A stretch of 64,000 bases of DNA from Chryseobacterium sp. IHB B 17019 (lineage in GTDB: Bacteria > Bacteroidota > Bacteroidia > Flavobacteriales > Weeksellaceae), in the NCBI RefSeq assembly GCF_001456155.1, contig NZ_CP013293.1, positions 2,604,001 through 2,668,000 of the forward strand. The letters run 5' to 3'. Within the stretch, counting starts at the first letter, position 1; every line of letters begins with the position of its first letter. A program made the position numbers and the translations under genes. Positions 52,936 to 61,402 of the stretch are shown here, in pieces. The notes under the pieces are model-generated. The model had not been told where the DNA came from. It did not search any database and worked only from the letters and a program-made list of their open reading frames with translations.

Positions 52936-53311
52936 AACTCAAATTGCTTTCTTACATTAATACTTTTAAGATTATTAAGTTCCATAAGTGTGTTTGAAGC
53001 TAAAATAATCCTCAGTTACGACAAACTGTGTCGTATTAAAATTATTTTTTCTTCCGTAATCCTTAATATTGATGCTGGAAAAAGTTAAAAAAAACACAGT
53101 TAAGTTTAAAATCAGAGTTTTTGAGTGTATAACTTAACACGGGGGCAACATGCTCAAAAATAAGGGCATAGAAAATAAGTTATAGCTAAAAATTGCACAA
53201 GATAGTCACTGTTAATAGTCTTTTAAATAGCTTTTGCCTTCAATTAAATATTCAATCCTTTTACCGTTACAGGTTTTAAAAGAGTTTTAATAAACACTTA
53301 CTTTCAATTTA
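52936..53311. other. Gene-free AT-rich stretch
   Basis: No supported gene is seen on either strand. It holds short A/T tracts and a near-palindrome around 53140, and leads into the attC-like half-site at 53312. Stops are frequent in all frames. Confidence 0.5.
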
Positions 53312-53346
53312 GCACTGAACCCGCCATTGCCAAACTGTTGTTAGGT
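53312..53346. other. attC-like half-site at the 3' side of the restriction-modification pair
   Basis: Reading plus: GCACTG, an AT/GC spacer, GCCAAAC, tgtt, GTTAGGT. The last two blocks are inverted copies of TTTTGGC and ACCTAAC at 56062-56075. On the minus strand, the coding direction of the pair, this end reads ACCTAAC then TTTGGC, as the R''-L'' half of an integron attC would. Confidence 0.55.
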
Positions 53347-53354
53347 GCTGGCTT

Positions 53355-54464
53355 TTATTCTGTCTGTTTAATAAATAATATATCAGATTTACAGTTAAAT
53401 GTTTGTTGGGTTTTTCGCCAATAAAATTCTGTATTAAGCCTTGCTAAATCCAAAGTGATAGTGTCCAGATGTTCATTTATTTTCTGTCTTAGAAAAACAA
53501 TATTCCTTTTTAGTTTCCAACTATTAGTAATATCAGTTTCATCTGTTAATACCAAAAAGAATCTATTCGATGCGTCAAACCTTGCTTCACCTTGATTTTC
53601 ATATAGCCAAACTTTTAACTCGGTTGGATTAGCTTCAGCTTCCGAAATAATTTCACGCTTAAGTTCCTTTAGATTTAAAATAAATTGTCTTGCAATATCT
53701 CTTTGGTCTTCTGAAACTTTATTATACAAATGCAGCCTAAGTTCTTTGTCAGTTAAGTCGTTTGGTATGAAAATATTAAGTGTTCTACAAACTTGTTTTA
53801 GTTTAGTTAGTTCATTACCAAAACCTCTATCTCTAAGTTTCTGTGCAAGTAATTGTTCTGGAAAGTAAGTCACCTTTAAATCAAAAGGAATGTTATTAAT
53901 AAAAAAATCAATTTTTTTTACTAATCCAACTGTTGGTAATACATTTGCGTGATCTTTGAATAAATCCTCAATTAAAATCGTAGTCCAGTGATTATACCAA
54001 GAGTTTAAAGTATAACCTCTTAGACTTGTTAATAAACTGCCTTCTATTTCATCATTAATTCGCTCATAGGATTGAATTTTTTTTACATAGTTGTCTACTA
54101 TATTTTTTTCAAGACTGTTGCCAAACGAGCCACCCCAATCAAAATATTGTAACCTACTTAACTGGTCAACTAAATAATCCTCATTTGCAATTCTTATTTG
54201 TCTTTCTTCTTGATATTTCTGATTAATAAATGAATCTATATTTTCATTGGTAATATTAGGAAGTTCGAATATGTGAGAAAAGTATTGTCTTGATGGCAAT
54301 TCTGACAAATCAATATTATGCAAGGAGCAAAATTCTTCCATTGTCTCTCTTCGAGACATACTTCTTAGTTTAAGAAAACGAATGCCTCTATTATCGTTTT
54401 CTATGCTCGGAAAATCATCATTTCTGAAGCAACTGTCTAGTTCAGCAAAGTTCAAGTTAGTCAT
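53355..54464 (-). CDS. Type II restriction endonuclease, PD-(D/E)xK type
   Basis: This 369-residue protein has a probable catalytic core around residues 160-200: Glu166 (LIEDLF), Asp186 (KKIDFFI) and Asp195-x-Lys197 (PFDLKVTY). This fits PD-(D/E)xK. The N-terminal half is helical, with a WGGSFGNSLEKN segment. It overlaps the upstream methyltransferase gene by 8 bases, so they form a restriction-modification operon. The recognition sequence is unknown. Confidence 0.75.
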   Translation of the reverse strand: MTNLNFAELDSCFRNDDFPSIENDNRGIRFLKLRSMSRRETMEEFCSLHNIDLSELPSRQYFSHIFELPNITNENIDSFINQKYQEERQIRIANEDYLVDQLSRLQYFDWGGSFGNSLEKNIVDNYVKKIQSYERINDEIEGSLLTSLRGYTLNSWYNHWTTILIEDLFKDHANVLPTVGLVKKIDFFINNIPFDLKVTYFPEQLLAQKLRDRGFGNELTKLKQVCRTLNIFIPNDLTDKELRLHLYNKVSEDQRDIARQFILNLKELKREIISEAEANPTELKVWLYENQGEARFDASNRFFLVLTDETDITNSWKLKRNIVFLRQKINEHLDTITLDLARLNTEFYWRKTQQTFNCKSDILFIKQTE

Positions 54465-56010
54465 TTAATATCCATTTATTATTATCGTTAAACACAAAGT
54501 GTTTAACAAGTATTTTAAGTAAGTCAATATTGCCAATTATGATTTTTCTAGAAAATATTATTTTCATAATTCGCAAAAAGATTTCATTTGTATCAAGTGA
54601 CTCTTTGATAAGCCAGCCTTCGATTTCTTTTTTTAAAAAAGCTTCAATCTGACTATCATCCATTAAAATTGGCTTGATACTGGGTGACTTTTGAAAAGTT
54701 ACCAAAACATCTCCTTTAATGCTTTTTGACCTATTAATTTGCCTCGGTGTGAAAGTTTTCTGTACAAGCCATTCAAATGCAACCATTTCGAAGCCGTTTT
54801 TAATACAAGCATTGGTTATTGCTTTCCATTCCAATCCGGATAAAGAATGATATGTCAATGAAAAATGACCACCGAGTTTTAAAACTCTTCTTATTTCAGA
54901 AAACGCTTCGTTTATTTCTATTTCAAAATTTGACGTACTTTTTTTTCTTAATTTACTATCTGAAATAACAATTTCCTCTGTATAATCAGGAGTTAACTTA
55001 AGCCAAGAATTCCAAATAATACTTTGCTCAAAGTAAGGCACCGCATCACCATAAGGTGGGTCAGTGAAAATGTAATCTATTGAATCGTTTGGTATTTTAA
55101 GTTTCTTTGCGTCAAATTGTGTTACTGAATAAGTATGTGTCTTATTTGTAAAAAGTCCTTCTTCGAAAAACTTTAAGTAATCTTTTTTACCCTTGACTAT
55201 TTTAGTAAATCTATTCTCAAAATATTGAAGAACGTTATTCTCTAAATACGTTTCTCCAATATAGAAACCCGTCATCCAAGCACCTTGTGACATATCACCT
55301 CGTGATTTAATTGGCGGAACTAATTTTGAACAATTAGCAAGATTAGCGGTGAACGCTAGCTTAAAAAGTTCTTTTTCGTTTCCAGAGGATTTGTTTTCAA
55401 TCAAACTCAAAAGTCTTGAGTGACAAGCAAGTGTTCTTTTTGTAAACAAGCTAGCAATGGTCATTCCTTTTTTTGCTGATATTCTTGAATTTTCAATTAA
55501 TTCAGTATTAGGAAACCAATCAACAATTATTTGCTCGTTTTCAAATTGCATATAATCTTGAATTTCTTCCTTTGTAAATGAAATTTCCTGTGTTTTTCTA
55601 CTTTCAGTACTTTTAAATCTTGCTTTTAAAGGAATGTCATTTTTGTCGCGAAGAATATTTATTAATTCCACTTTTTCTGCACCAAAATTAAACTGATACC
55701 AATTATTTACAAATGGAGCAAGCTCTTTTTTGATACTTTTCCACTCCTTTTCTAACTTTTTCAAATCAATTTCTCTTGAAAGTAATTGCTTATTAATAAA
55801 GTTTGCAATTGGGTTCAGATCATTTGAAATAACATTTCTGTTAAGCAATAGTGCTTCACAACAAAAAACTCCATATCCAGAGAATGGGTCTAAAATAGTA
55901 TCACCTTCGGCAGAATATTTTTCTATCAATTCTTTTAAGTTACTTGAAGGTTTTTTACCCCAATACTTGTGCATTTCATACCTATCTCTCTTTTGCTTTT
56001 CTACCATCAT
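54457..56010 (-). CDS. DNA methyltransferase (amino-MTase) of a restriction-modification pair
   Basis: This 517-residue protein has the SAM-binding motif I DPFSGYG at residues 41-47, preceded by MHKYWGKKP and ILDPF, and motif IV TDPPYGD at residues 316-322, typical of N6-adenine or N4-cytosine methylation. The ~260 residues between them may hold the target recognition domain. It is the first gene of the pair. The start could be either of the first two adjacent Met codons. Confidence 0.86.
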   Translation of the reverse strand: MMVEKQKRDRYEMHKYWGKKPSSNLKELIEKYSAEGDTILDPFSGYGVFCCEALLLNRNVISNDLNPIANFINKQLLSREIDLKKLEKEWKSIKKELAPFVNNWYQFNFGAEKVELINILRDKNDIPLKARFKSTESRKTQEISFTKEEIQDYMQFENEQIIVDWFPNTELIENSRISAKKGMTIASLFTKRTLACHSRLLSLIENKSSGNEKELFKLAFTANLANCSKLVPPIKSRGDMSQGAWMTGFYIGETYLENNVLQYFENRFTKIVKGKKDYLKFFEEGLFTNKTHTYSVTQFDAKKLKIPNDSIDYIFTDPPYGDAVPYFEQSIIWNSWLKLTPDYTEEIVISDSKLRKKSTSNFEIEINEAFSEIRRVLKLGGHFSLTYHSLSGLEWKAITNACIKNGFEMVAFEWLVQKTFTPRQINRSKSIKGDVLVTFQKSPSIKPILMDDSQIEAFLKKEIEGWLIKESLDTNEIFLRIMKIIFSRKIIIGNIDLLKILVKHFVFNDNNKWILND

Positions 56011-56059
56011 TATTTTTGTCTTCTGTTTCTTTTTGCAAATATCGTTGTTTTTTAAGCTT

Positions 56060-56086
56060 GTACCTAACTTTTGGCTTTACGCACTG
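56060..56086. other. attC-like half-site at the 5' side of the restriction-modification pair
   Basis: Reading plus: ACCTAAC (56062-56068), ttTTGGC, tttac, GCACTG (56081-56086). The blocks ACCTAAC and TTTTGGC are inverted copies of GTTAGGT and GCCAAAC at 53331-53346, and GCACTG occurs as a direct repeat at both ends. Joining the ends at GCACTG would rebuild a complete attC-like stem. Confidence 0.55.
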
Positions 56087-56175
56087 CATCAATCTAATCT
56101 ATAATAATTTCGTAAAACCATTAACGTCATTAATATAAAAATTTATTTGATTATTAAATTCTTACGCAACTATTT

Positions 56176-56563
56176 TCATAAAAATAAAGAATATGGGCTG
56201 TAAGCAAATTGTAATTCACTTAATGGATCGACAACACCCCATCGTCCCAGATCAGGCATATAAAACCTTGCCATAATCATACATTCCAGATTCCTGCAAT
56301 TCCTTACCATTGTACTTATACTGATACGCATTCTGCGTGGTTCCGCTATAATCATGCAGCAACCCAAAAGGATAATAATTATTTACCTCCGCTACCTCTC
56401 CCGGAGTAAAGGTTTCTACACAGGCTTGTTCTCCATTACCCAGATCTGTACAAGTCCTGACTCTAAGGTCTCTTCCCTGTATAATCCCATCATGATTCGT
56501 GTCTGCATAGCTTAACCTTACATTTCCTAAGTGATCTTTATACTGGTAAATATATTGATTTTT
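56176..56563 (-). pseudogene. Decayed RHS core tip (module 6)
   Basis: The minus strand opens inside the core with QYIYQYKDHLGNVRLSYADT. It runs through [20 protein letters not shown] to YDYG, where a lost base ends the frame after GKVLYA. The next frame continues with [18 protein letters not shown] and stops at 56176 without a DPDG motif or a toxin. It follows directly after the terminator of module 5's linked gene. Confidence 0.75.
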
Positions 56564-56573
56564 TCAACTATAA

Positions 56574-56597
56574 AAACCACTGCCTCCGCAGTGGTTT
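56574..56597 (-). terminator. Terminator after the module 5 immunity candidate
   Basis: AAACCACTGC and GCAGTGGTTT pair around CTCC. On the minus strand it ends in TTTTT. Confidence 0.78.
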
Positions 56598-56659
56598 ATT
56601 TTATTCTAAATCACAAGCGGTTTCACAACAGCTAGGAAATTATAAGCTATAATAAAAGC

Positions 56660-57319
56660 CTATTCATTGTTAATTAAATCCTCAGTAAAAATTTCATTCG
56701 TGCCTAGATCGCTATTTTCAATATTTAAGATTTCAGAAAACAGACCTTTAATTATTAATTTTTTTATTAAAGGAGTCTTTATTTTAATTTGATAAGAATT
56801 GTTATTTTTTTTACTTTCAATTTTTGATTCTGTTAAAATTTCATTATTTTTATCTGTAACAATATAAAATAATTTTCCAGATAAAGCCGTCTCTTTTGAT
56901 TTTGGAGTGCAAAAAGTATATGTTATCGTATTTTCACTTTTTCTTAAATCATAGAACTTACTTCTTGATGAATCAATAGTATTATTTTTATAAAATATAA
57001 ATTGATTAACCTTCTCTTTATTTTCAAAATAAAGATATTGTATTTTAGCTTTGTTAAACTTGTTATGTTTATCCTGTATGTTCCACCAACCAGTTTTTTT
57101 ATTTAACCTTTTACTTAAATAGCCATCAATTATGTAATCTTCATTACTTGCACTAATTTTAATTAATGTATCAACATCTTTTTTCTGAATATTATTATAT
57201 TTTTTCAAATTTGTAATATCATTAAATAAACTATTAGATCTAATAAATTCTTTATTTTCTTCTTTTTCACAAGAGAATAAAATAAATCCACCCAACAATA
57301 ATAAACTATATCTTTTCAT
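56660..57319 (-). CDS. Lipoprotein, presumed immunity protein of module 5
   Basis: This 219-residue protein has a lipoprotein signal (GGFILFSCEKEE, Cys ~16). The mature part is Lys/Asn-rich with beta features and no recognised family. It begins 6 bases after the toxin region of the adjacent broken RHS module. By analogy with RHS/polymorphic toxin loci, the next gene is the immunity factor. As a lipoprotein it would neutralise a toxin in the periplasm. Confidence 0.6.
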   Translation of the reverse strand: MKRYSLLLLGGFILFSCEKEENKEFIRSNSLFNDITNLKKYNNIQKKDVDTLIKISASNEDYIIDGYLSKRLNKKTGWWNIQDKHNKFNKAKIQYLYFENKEKVNQFIFYKNNTIDSSRSKFYDLRKSENTITYTFCTPKSKETALSGKLFYIVTDKNNEILTESKIESKKNNNSYQIKIKTPLIKKLIIKGLFSEILNIENSDLGTNEIFTEDLINNE

Positions 57320-57325
57320 TTTTTT

Positions 57326-58015
57326 TTATTTTTTTCCATAATTTTTAATTGCCCAATTATGCAGTCTCGAACTACTAATTGAATCTAACTTTGGAGAAGT
57401 TTTATCATAATAATTATTTATACCCATATTTGTTCTAGGAATTCTATGAATAGTATCAATTAGATTACTAGCATCTTTAGAAACATCCATGCTATCAGGA
57501 GCTTTATTTTGTCCAAGTGCTGAAAGTGCTAAATCACCTAATGCCATTATGTCTACCATGAAGTTCATTAAACTAGGATCTCCTTTATCACCTCTGCTCA
57601 AACCATTGTGTATACCTCCAAAATAGCCCTCTACATCAACTATTTTATCTATATCTCCTCTAAAAAACGGATTAGTTCCTTGACCCAAGCCAGCACCACC
57701 TAAATTAGTATAAAAATCTCCACCTTCATTTCCTAAATGTGATAACCATTTAGTAAGATCAAAAGCTCCTTTTGCCTGTACATCAATTCCTCCTGTAGTT
57801 GTAAAAGTACCATAAGAAGTATCTCCTGTTGCGTCTGTAACAGTTCCGTCCGAGTTTAAGGAATAGGCTAATGAACCTGTATCTGAGTTTGTTATTTGTC
57901 CTGAATCAGCAACTTCATAAACGTGTTCATAACCAGCCGCTGTTGCCTCTTGAATTGTATTGACATTAGCATCATAAGTCAGTTTTTGTTTTCCATCTAT
58001 AATTTGATTATCCAT
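57326..58015 (-). CDS. RHS C-terminal effector region, module 5, separated from its tip by frameshift
   Basis: This 229-residue frame begins after the RHS tip of the same module, with residues such as [20 protein letters not shown] and GFDVxAK-like strands; the tail ends [14 protein letters not shown] recognise no nuclease or peptidase motif. The tip and this part are in different frames and overlap at about 58010, so the fused effector is not made as one chain unless the shift is bypassed. Confidence 0.62.
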   Translation of the reverse strand: MDNQIIDGKQKLTYDANVNTIQEATAAGYEHVYEVADSGQITNSDTGSLAYSLNSDGTVTDATGDTSYGTFTTTGGIDVQAKGAFDLTKWLSHLGNEGGDFYTNLGGAGLGQGTNPFFRGDIDKIVDVEGYFGGIHNGLSRGDKGDPSLMNFMVDIMALGDLALSALGQNKAPDSMDVSKDASNLIDTIHRIPRTNMGINNYYDKTSPKLDSISSSRLHNWAIKNYGKK

Positions 58016-58328
58016 CCCAAACCTTCTCTTCCATCTGGGTCGACAAAATTAATAGGATTATTAAACGCATAATTGTAAGGACTATGTCTTCTCATCTTTT
58101 CTGCTAACGGATCTACTACTCCCCATCTGCCCAAATCCGGCATATACATCCTAGCTCCATAATCATACATGTCTGTCTCTTGAAGTTCTTTTCCATTGTA
58201 CTTATACTGATACGCATTCTGCGTAGTTCCGCTATAATCATGCAGCAATCCAAAAGGATAATAATTATTTACCTCCGCTACCTCTCCCGGAGTAAACGTT
58301 TCTACACGGGCTTGTTCTCCATTACCTA
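57997..58328 (-). pseudogene. RHS core tip of module 5, frameshifted
   Basis: The homology opens at [20 protein letters not shown] with an upstream stop and no ATG; the first usable start would be TTG at 58248. It runs through [40 protein letters not shown] and [11 protein letters not shown], then ends early at GLGWIIKL because of an indel before the effector. This is the conserved RHS-repeat-associated core end. Confidence 0.72.
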
Positions 58329-58332
58329 ACTA

Positions 58333-58433
58333 AAAGCAATACAGGAGCTGGATAGCAACACAAAGGCTCACATATTTGCAACCATCGATGCTTTATCAAA
58401 GCTGCTAAACTTAAAAATATTGAGGCGCTTTAG
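58333..58433 (+). pseudogene. Remnant of an XRE-type regulator C-terminus
   Basis: On the plus strand the text reads KAIQELDSNTKAHIFATIDA and LSK, then shifts frame to AAKLKNIEAL and stops at 58433. This resembles the C-terminal tail of helix-turn-helix regulators of Flavobacteriia. Only ~33 residues survive, between module 4's linked gene and module 5. The rest of the gap to 58,535 holds a hairpin terminator only. Confidence 0.45.
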
Positions 58434-58475
58434 TTTTGTTTCCTAATACAAAACAAAACATTATATAACACAAAT

Positions 58476-58496
58476 CCCCTCGCAAAATACGAGAGG
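58476..58496 (-). terminator. Terminator after the module 4 immunity candidate
   Basis: CCCCTCG and CGAGAGG pair (one G-U), read on the minus strand. The T tract is weak. Confidence 0.5.
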
Positions 58497-58535
58497 TCTT
58501 CTTATCTACAGGACATTAGCGAATGTAAGAGTAAG

Positions 58536-58934
58536 TTACTTAGCTTTCCTATATAGAATATTCTCATCTGAGTTTACTTCGATTATTATATCTTTATTTT
58601 GTTTATATAGAGGAAAGGAAGTGATCATTAGAAATTTTTTAGCATCTTCATTTGACAAATGTTCTTCTAAAGGATTATTCTCATTATTATAAAATCCAAA
58701 TAATGTAATTCTGTCTTTATCCAATATCCACTTATTACTTTCAGTATACATCAACTTATGATCTTTATCAAAAATCTTGTGAACATAAATATTGTCATGC
58801 AAAATTAACGAATCTTTTATTTGATTCCCAGTAAAAGAATATTTACCAATTAATTCTTTTTTACTTATAGTACAGCTAACTATCATTAAAATAGATAAGA
58901 AAGGAAAAATTATTTGTTTCATTATTTGTTTCAT
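58536..58934 (-). CDS. Lipoprotein, presumed immunity protein of module 4
   Basis: This 132-residue protein has a lipoprotein signal (LMIVSCTISKKEL, Cys ~21; a second ATG at 58922 is possible). The mature part is a small beta-rich chain (GKYSFTGNQIKDSLILHDNI). It resembles no family I can name. It starts 2 bases after the stop of the RHS tip-effector gene, as expected for a linked immunity gene. Confidence 0.6.
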   Translation of the reverse strand: MKQIMKQIIFPFLSILMIVSCTISKKELIGKYSFTGNQIKDSLILHDNIYVHKIFDKDHKLMYTESNKWILDKDRITLFGFYNNENNPLEEHLSNEDAKKFLMITSFPLYKQNKDIIIEVNSDENILYRKAK

Positions 58935-58936
58935 TA

Positions 58937-59803
58937 TTAATGTTTAAACATATTATTTTTATTCACCCACAACAAATATGTTTGATATGTTGTACTTTGG
59001 CTTGGTCCAACGCCATTAACCCTTGGAATGTTTCTTGATTCTGCCTTATTAAAAGGGTTTAATGAATATGATGAAACCGATTTAGAATCAAAAGCCATTA
59101 TAACAACTTTATTTCCAACGGGATAAAAACTAAAATTTGTTTTTCCCATAAATTGACCCTGAAAATTTGTATTTTCTCGCGCCGCTCCCCAGAGTCCAAA
59201 CGAAGCAGCATATGATACTTTTTCGTTTGTTGAAGTATTTAAGAAGTATTCCACAGCATCATTATATATCCGTGTTTCCATCATTTGATTTACCGCAACA
59301 CTTTGTTGACCTACGAGTAAACTATTTTCAGGACCATTACCGTCAATAAACTCATCATACATTTTTTCCCAATCCACATTATTACTTCTATGAGTATAGC
59401 CTTTCAGATTTTTTGAAGAACTCATCCATTGATCTTCTCCTGTTGCTTTATCTACAATTCGTGTTTTTCCATTAAACTGCGGTCCTCCTCCTTTATAATG
59501 ATAAAAATCAATTTCATCCCCTCCTAAATTACTAATCTGTTTAGTTTTTCCTGTTTTCAAATCAACTTCATATTCATTTGGAGGAATACTGCTTTTTTTA
59601 TCATCGTTCATCAAATCATTTATTGTCATAAATTGTTCTGGTTTCTTTCCATCTGGATCAATAAACCTTATTGGATTATTAAAAGCATAATTATAAGGAC
59701 TATGACGTCGCATTTTCTCAGCCAAAGGATCCAACACACCCCATCTTACCAGATCCGGCATATACATCCTAGCTCCATAATCATACATCCCTGTCTCCTG
59801 CAA
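58937..59803 (-). CDS. Orphan RHS tip with C-terminal effector, module 4
   Basis: This reading frame of ~288 residues starts at a TTG within [15 protein letters not shown]. In-frame RHS text continues upstream (SAYQYKYNG) to a stop in the preceding terminator, with no ATG. The tip continues through [17 protein letters not shown] and [14 protein letters not shown]. The variable effector follows: a ~240-residue region with [40 protein letters not shown] and a conserved-looking end [12 protein letters not shown]. No catalytic motif is recognised. Probably a silent donor cassette. Confidence 0.68.
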   Translation of the reverse strand: MQETGMYDYGARMYMPDLVRWGVLDPLAEKMRRHSPYNYAFNNPIRFIDPDGKKPEQFMTINDLMNDDKKSSIPPNEYEVDLKTGKTKQISNLGGDEIDFYHYKGGGPQFNGKTRIVDKATGEDQWMSSSKNLKGYTHRSNNVDWEKMYDEFIDGNGPENSLLVGQQSVAVNQMMETRIYNDAVEYFLNTSTNEKVSYAASFGLWGAARENTNFQGQFMGKTNFSFYPVGNKVVIMAFDSKSVSSYSLNPFNKAESRNIPRVNGVGPSQSTTYQTYLLWVNKNNMFKH

Positions 59804-59837
59804 TTCTTTCCCGTTGTACTTATACTGATAAGCACTG

Positions 59838-59873
59838 TAAAGAGACTATCAAAAAGATTAAATAGTCTCTTTA
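59838..59873 (-). terminator. Terminator after the module 3 immunity candidate
   Basis: TAAAGAGACTA and TAGTCTCTTTA form an 11-base-pair stem. RHS homology of module 4 begins within a few bases of it. Confidence 0.75.
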
Positions 59874-59876
59874 TAA

Positions 59877-60416
59877 TTATGGTATTATATTAAATGTTTT
59901 TGCACTCTCAATAAATCTTGAAAGATTTTCAGTTTTTATATTGTAAAGCAGTATTTTGCATTTGCCATTTATGTATAATTTCGATATACGACCGTTATGT
60001 TCTTTATAGAGATGATTATCATTATAATTTCTTTCTTCCCAATAATCATTTAAGCTTAAAGCATCATGATAATCACTATCTTTTACTTGCCAATAATTCG
60101 ATCCCTGCATTTCATTTTTATATGGAACATAGATATAGATAATTTGCTTGTTAGCATATTCAAAAATAAAATCATGTCCTTTTATGCTATAATTAATAAT
60201 TTTTTTAGGAAGATTTATTTTAAAATGAGTATTGTAAAAAATCTGTTTATCAGCTATTCCATTCACATTATCGTAATAATGAAACATATTATTTTCATCA
60301 TTATATTGTAGGAGAAAACTAGAGGTTTGTAGATTATTATTTTTATCAGAATCTACATAGGATTTGCAAGAAGTAAAAAGAAATAATACTGTTGCTAATA
60401 TAATAATTTTCTGCAT
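59877..60416 (-). CDS. Lipoprotein, presumed immunity protein of module 3
   Basis: This 179-residue protein has a lipoprotein signal (LFLFTSCKSYV, Cys ~17). The mature part contains many aromatic residues (YNDENNMFHYYDNVNG, DYWEERNYNDNHLYKEH). No family is recognised. It begins 6 bases after the effector stop of the same module, matching the immunity position. Confidence 0.6.
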   Translation of the reverse strand: MQKIIILATVLFLFTSCKSYVDSDKNNNLQTSSFLLQYNDENNMFHYYDNVNGIADKQIFYNTHFKINLPKKIINYSIKGHDFIFEYANKQIIYIYVPYKNEMQGSNYWQVKDSDYHDALSLNDYWEERNYNDNHLYKEHNGRISKLYINGKCKILLYNIKTENLSRFIESAKTFNIIP

Positions 60417-60422
60417 ATTAAT

Positions 60423-61337
60423 TTATTTATTAAGTTTTTGCATTGCATTAATAAAACTCTTAATAGGAATAGTAATAGGCCTTCCTTTGTCATCAGAGAT
60501 ACTTCCAGATGTGTTATAAAAACCTACAGTAGGAATGTAAGAAACAGGAGGAGTTCCTCCAATTTGTCCAGCCGGCAATGATCCTACTTGTTTGTCAAAG
60601 CCTATAACTAATGCCGGCTGTGTAAATCCAACATTATTTTTAGGATCTGTATCTTTGCCCGGACCCGTAGATGGTGAAGGAGTTCCAATCATTGTAACGT
60701 TGCCATCATTATCATATTCGAGAGGATGCAGATGAACATCTGAAGCAATAACATCACCCTGTGTTTTTAGATCCCTTTTAGCTTCAGCCCATTCCTTTGA
60801 ACCAACTTGTCCAGCTTGAAGACCAGTTACAATTTTTGAAGACTTCCCACCTTGTCCTAAATAGAATCCCTGCTCAGTACCTGTCTTATCTTTTAATCCA
60901 AAATCAGCAACTGATCCCATTTTTGATAAATCGTCATTAGACAGTTGATTTAGTACATATCCTTTATTTATAGCTGCGTCAGCATCAGCTTCTTTTTTAC
61001 TATTAGTAATTACTACTTTTTTATCAGTTTTACCATCTTCCACATGCTTTACTAATTTTCCAGCTAAGTTATAATAGTCAGTAAGAGGACTTCTTCCATC
61101 TGGATCAATAAATCTAATAGGATTATTAAACGCATAATTATACGGACTATGTCTTCTCATTTTCTCCGCTAGCGGATCAACGACTCGCCATCTTCCCAAA
61201 TCCGGCATATACATCCTTGCTCCATAATCATACATCCCTGTCTCCTGCAACTCCTTCCCGTTGTACTTGTAATTGTAAAAAGAGGCTATATCAAAAGTAC
61301 CCCCGATCCCGGACTTCTGTCTGACAATTTTTGTCAT
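60423..61337 (-). CDS. Orphan RHS tip with JAMM-like effector, module 3
   Basis: This frame is ~304 residues. The RHS part opens at [20 protein letters not shown] and ends in IRFIDPDGR; the first 20 residues are not RHS core. The effector region carries His202-x-His204-Pro ([13 protein letters not shown]) and then [12 protein letters not shown], with Glu155 upstream ([13 protein letters not shown]). This resembles the JAB/JAMM metallopeptidase pattern (HxHP...S...D), although the spacing is unusual. GRW is followed by R instead of G in the RHS motif. Its activity is uncertain. Confidence 0.68.
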   Translation of the reverse strand: MTKIVRQKSGIGGTFDIASFYNYKYNGKELQETGMYDYGARMYMPDLGRWRVVDPLAEKMRRHSPYNYAFNNPIRFIDPDGRSPLTDYYNLAGKLVKHVEDGKTDKKVVITNSKKEADADAAINKGYVLNQLSNDDLSKMGSVADFGLKDKTGTEQGFYLGQGGKSSKIVTGLQAGQVGSKEWAEAKRDLKTQGDVIASDVHLHPLEYDNDGNVTMIGTPSPSTGPGKDTDPKNNVGFTQPALVIGFDKQVGSLPAGQIGGTPPVSYIPTVGFYNTSGSISDDKGRPITIPIKSFINAMQKLNK

Positions 61338-61402
61338 TTAGAAGATTCCCAGGGCATCAGTTTGACTTTTGAGACAGCCTTATTATTATTTAAATTTTAC
61401 AT

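Noticed and set aside
47708-56100. A direct repeat of the tRNA-Cys 3' end as a right attachment site.
   Set aside because: I could not find a second copy of the last ~18 tRNA bases in the accessory region by eye.
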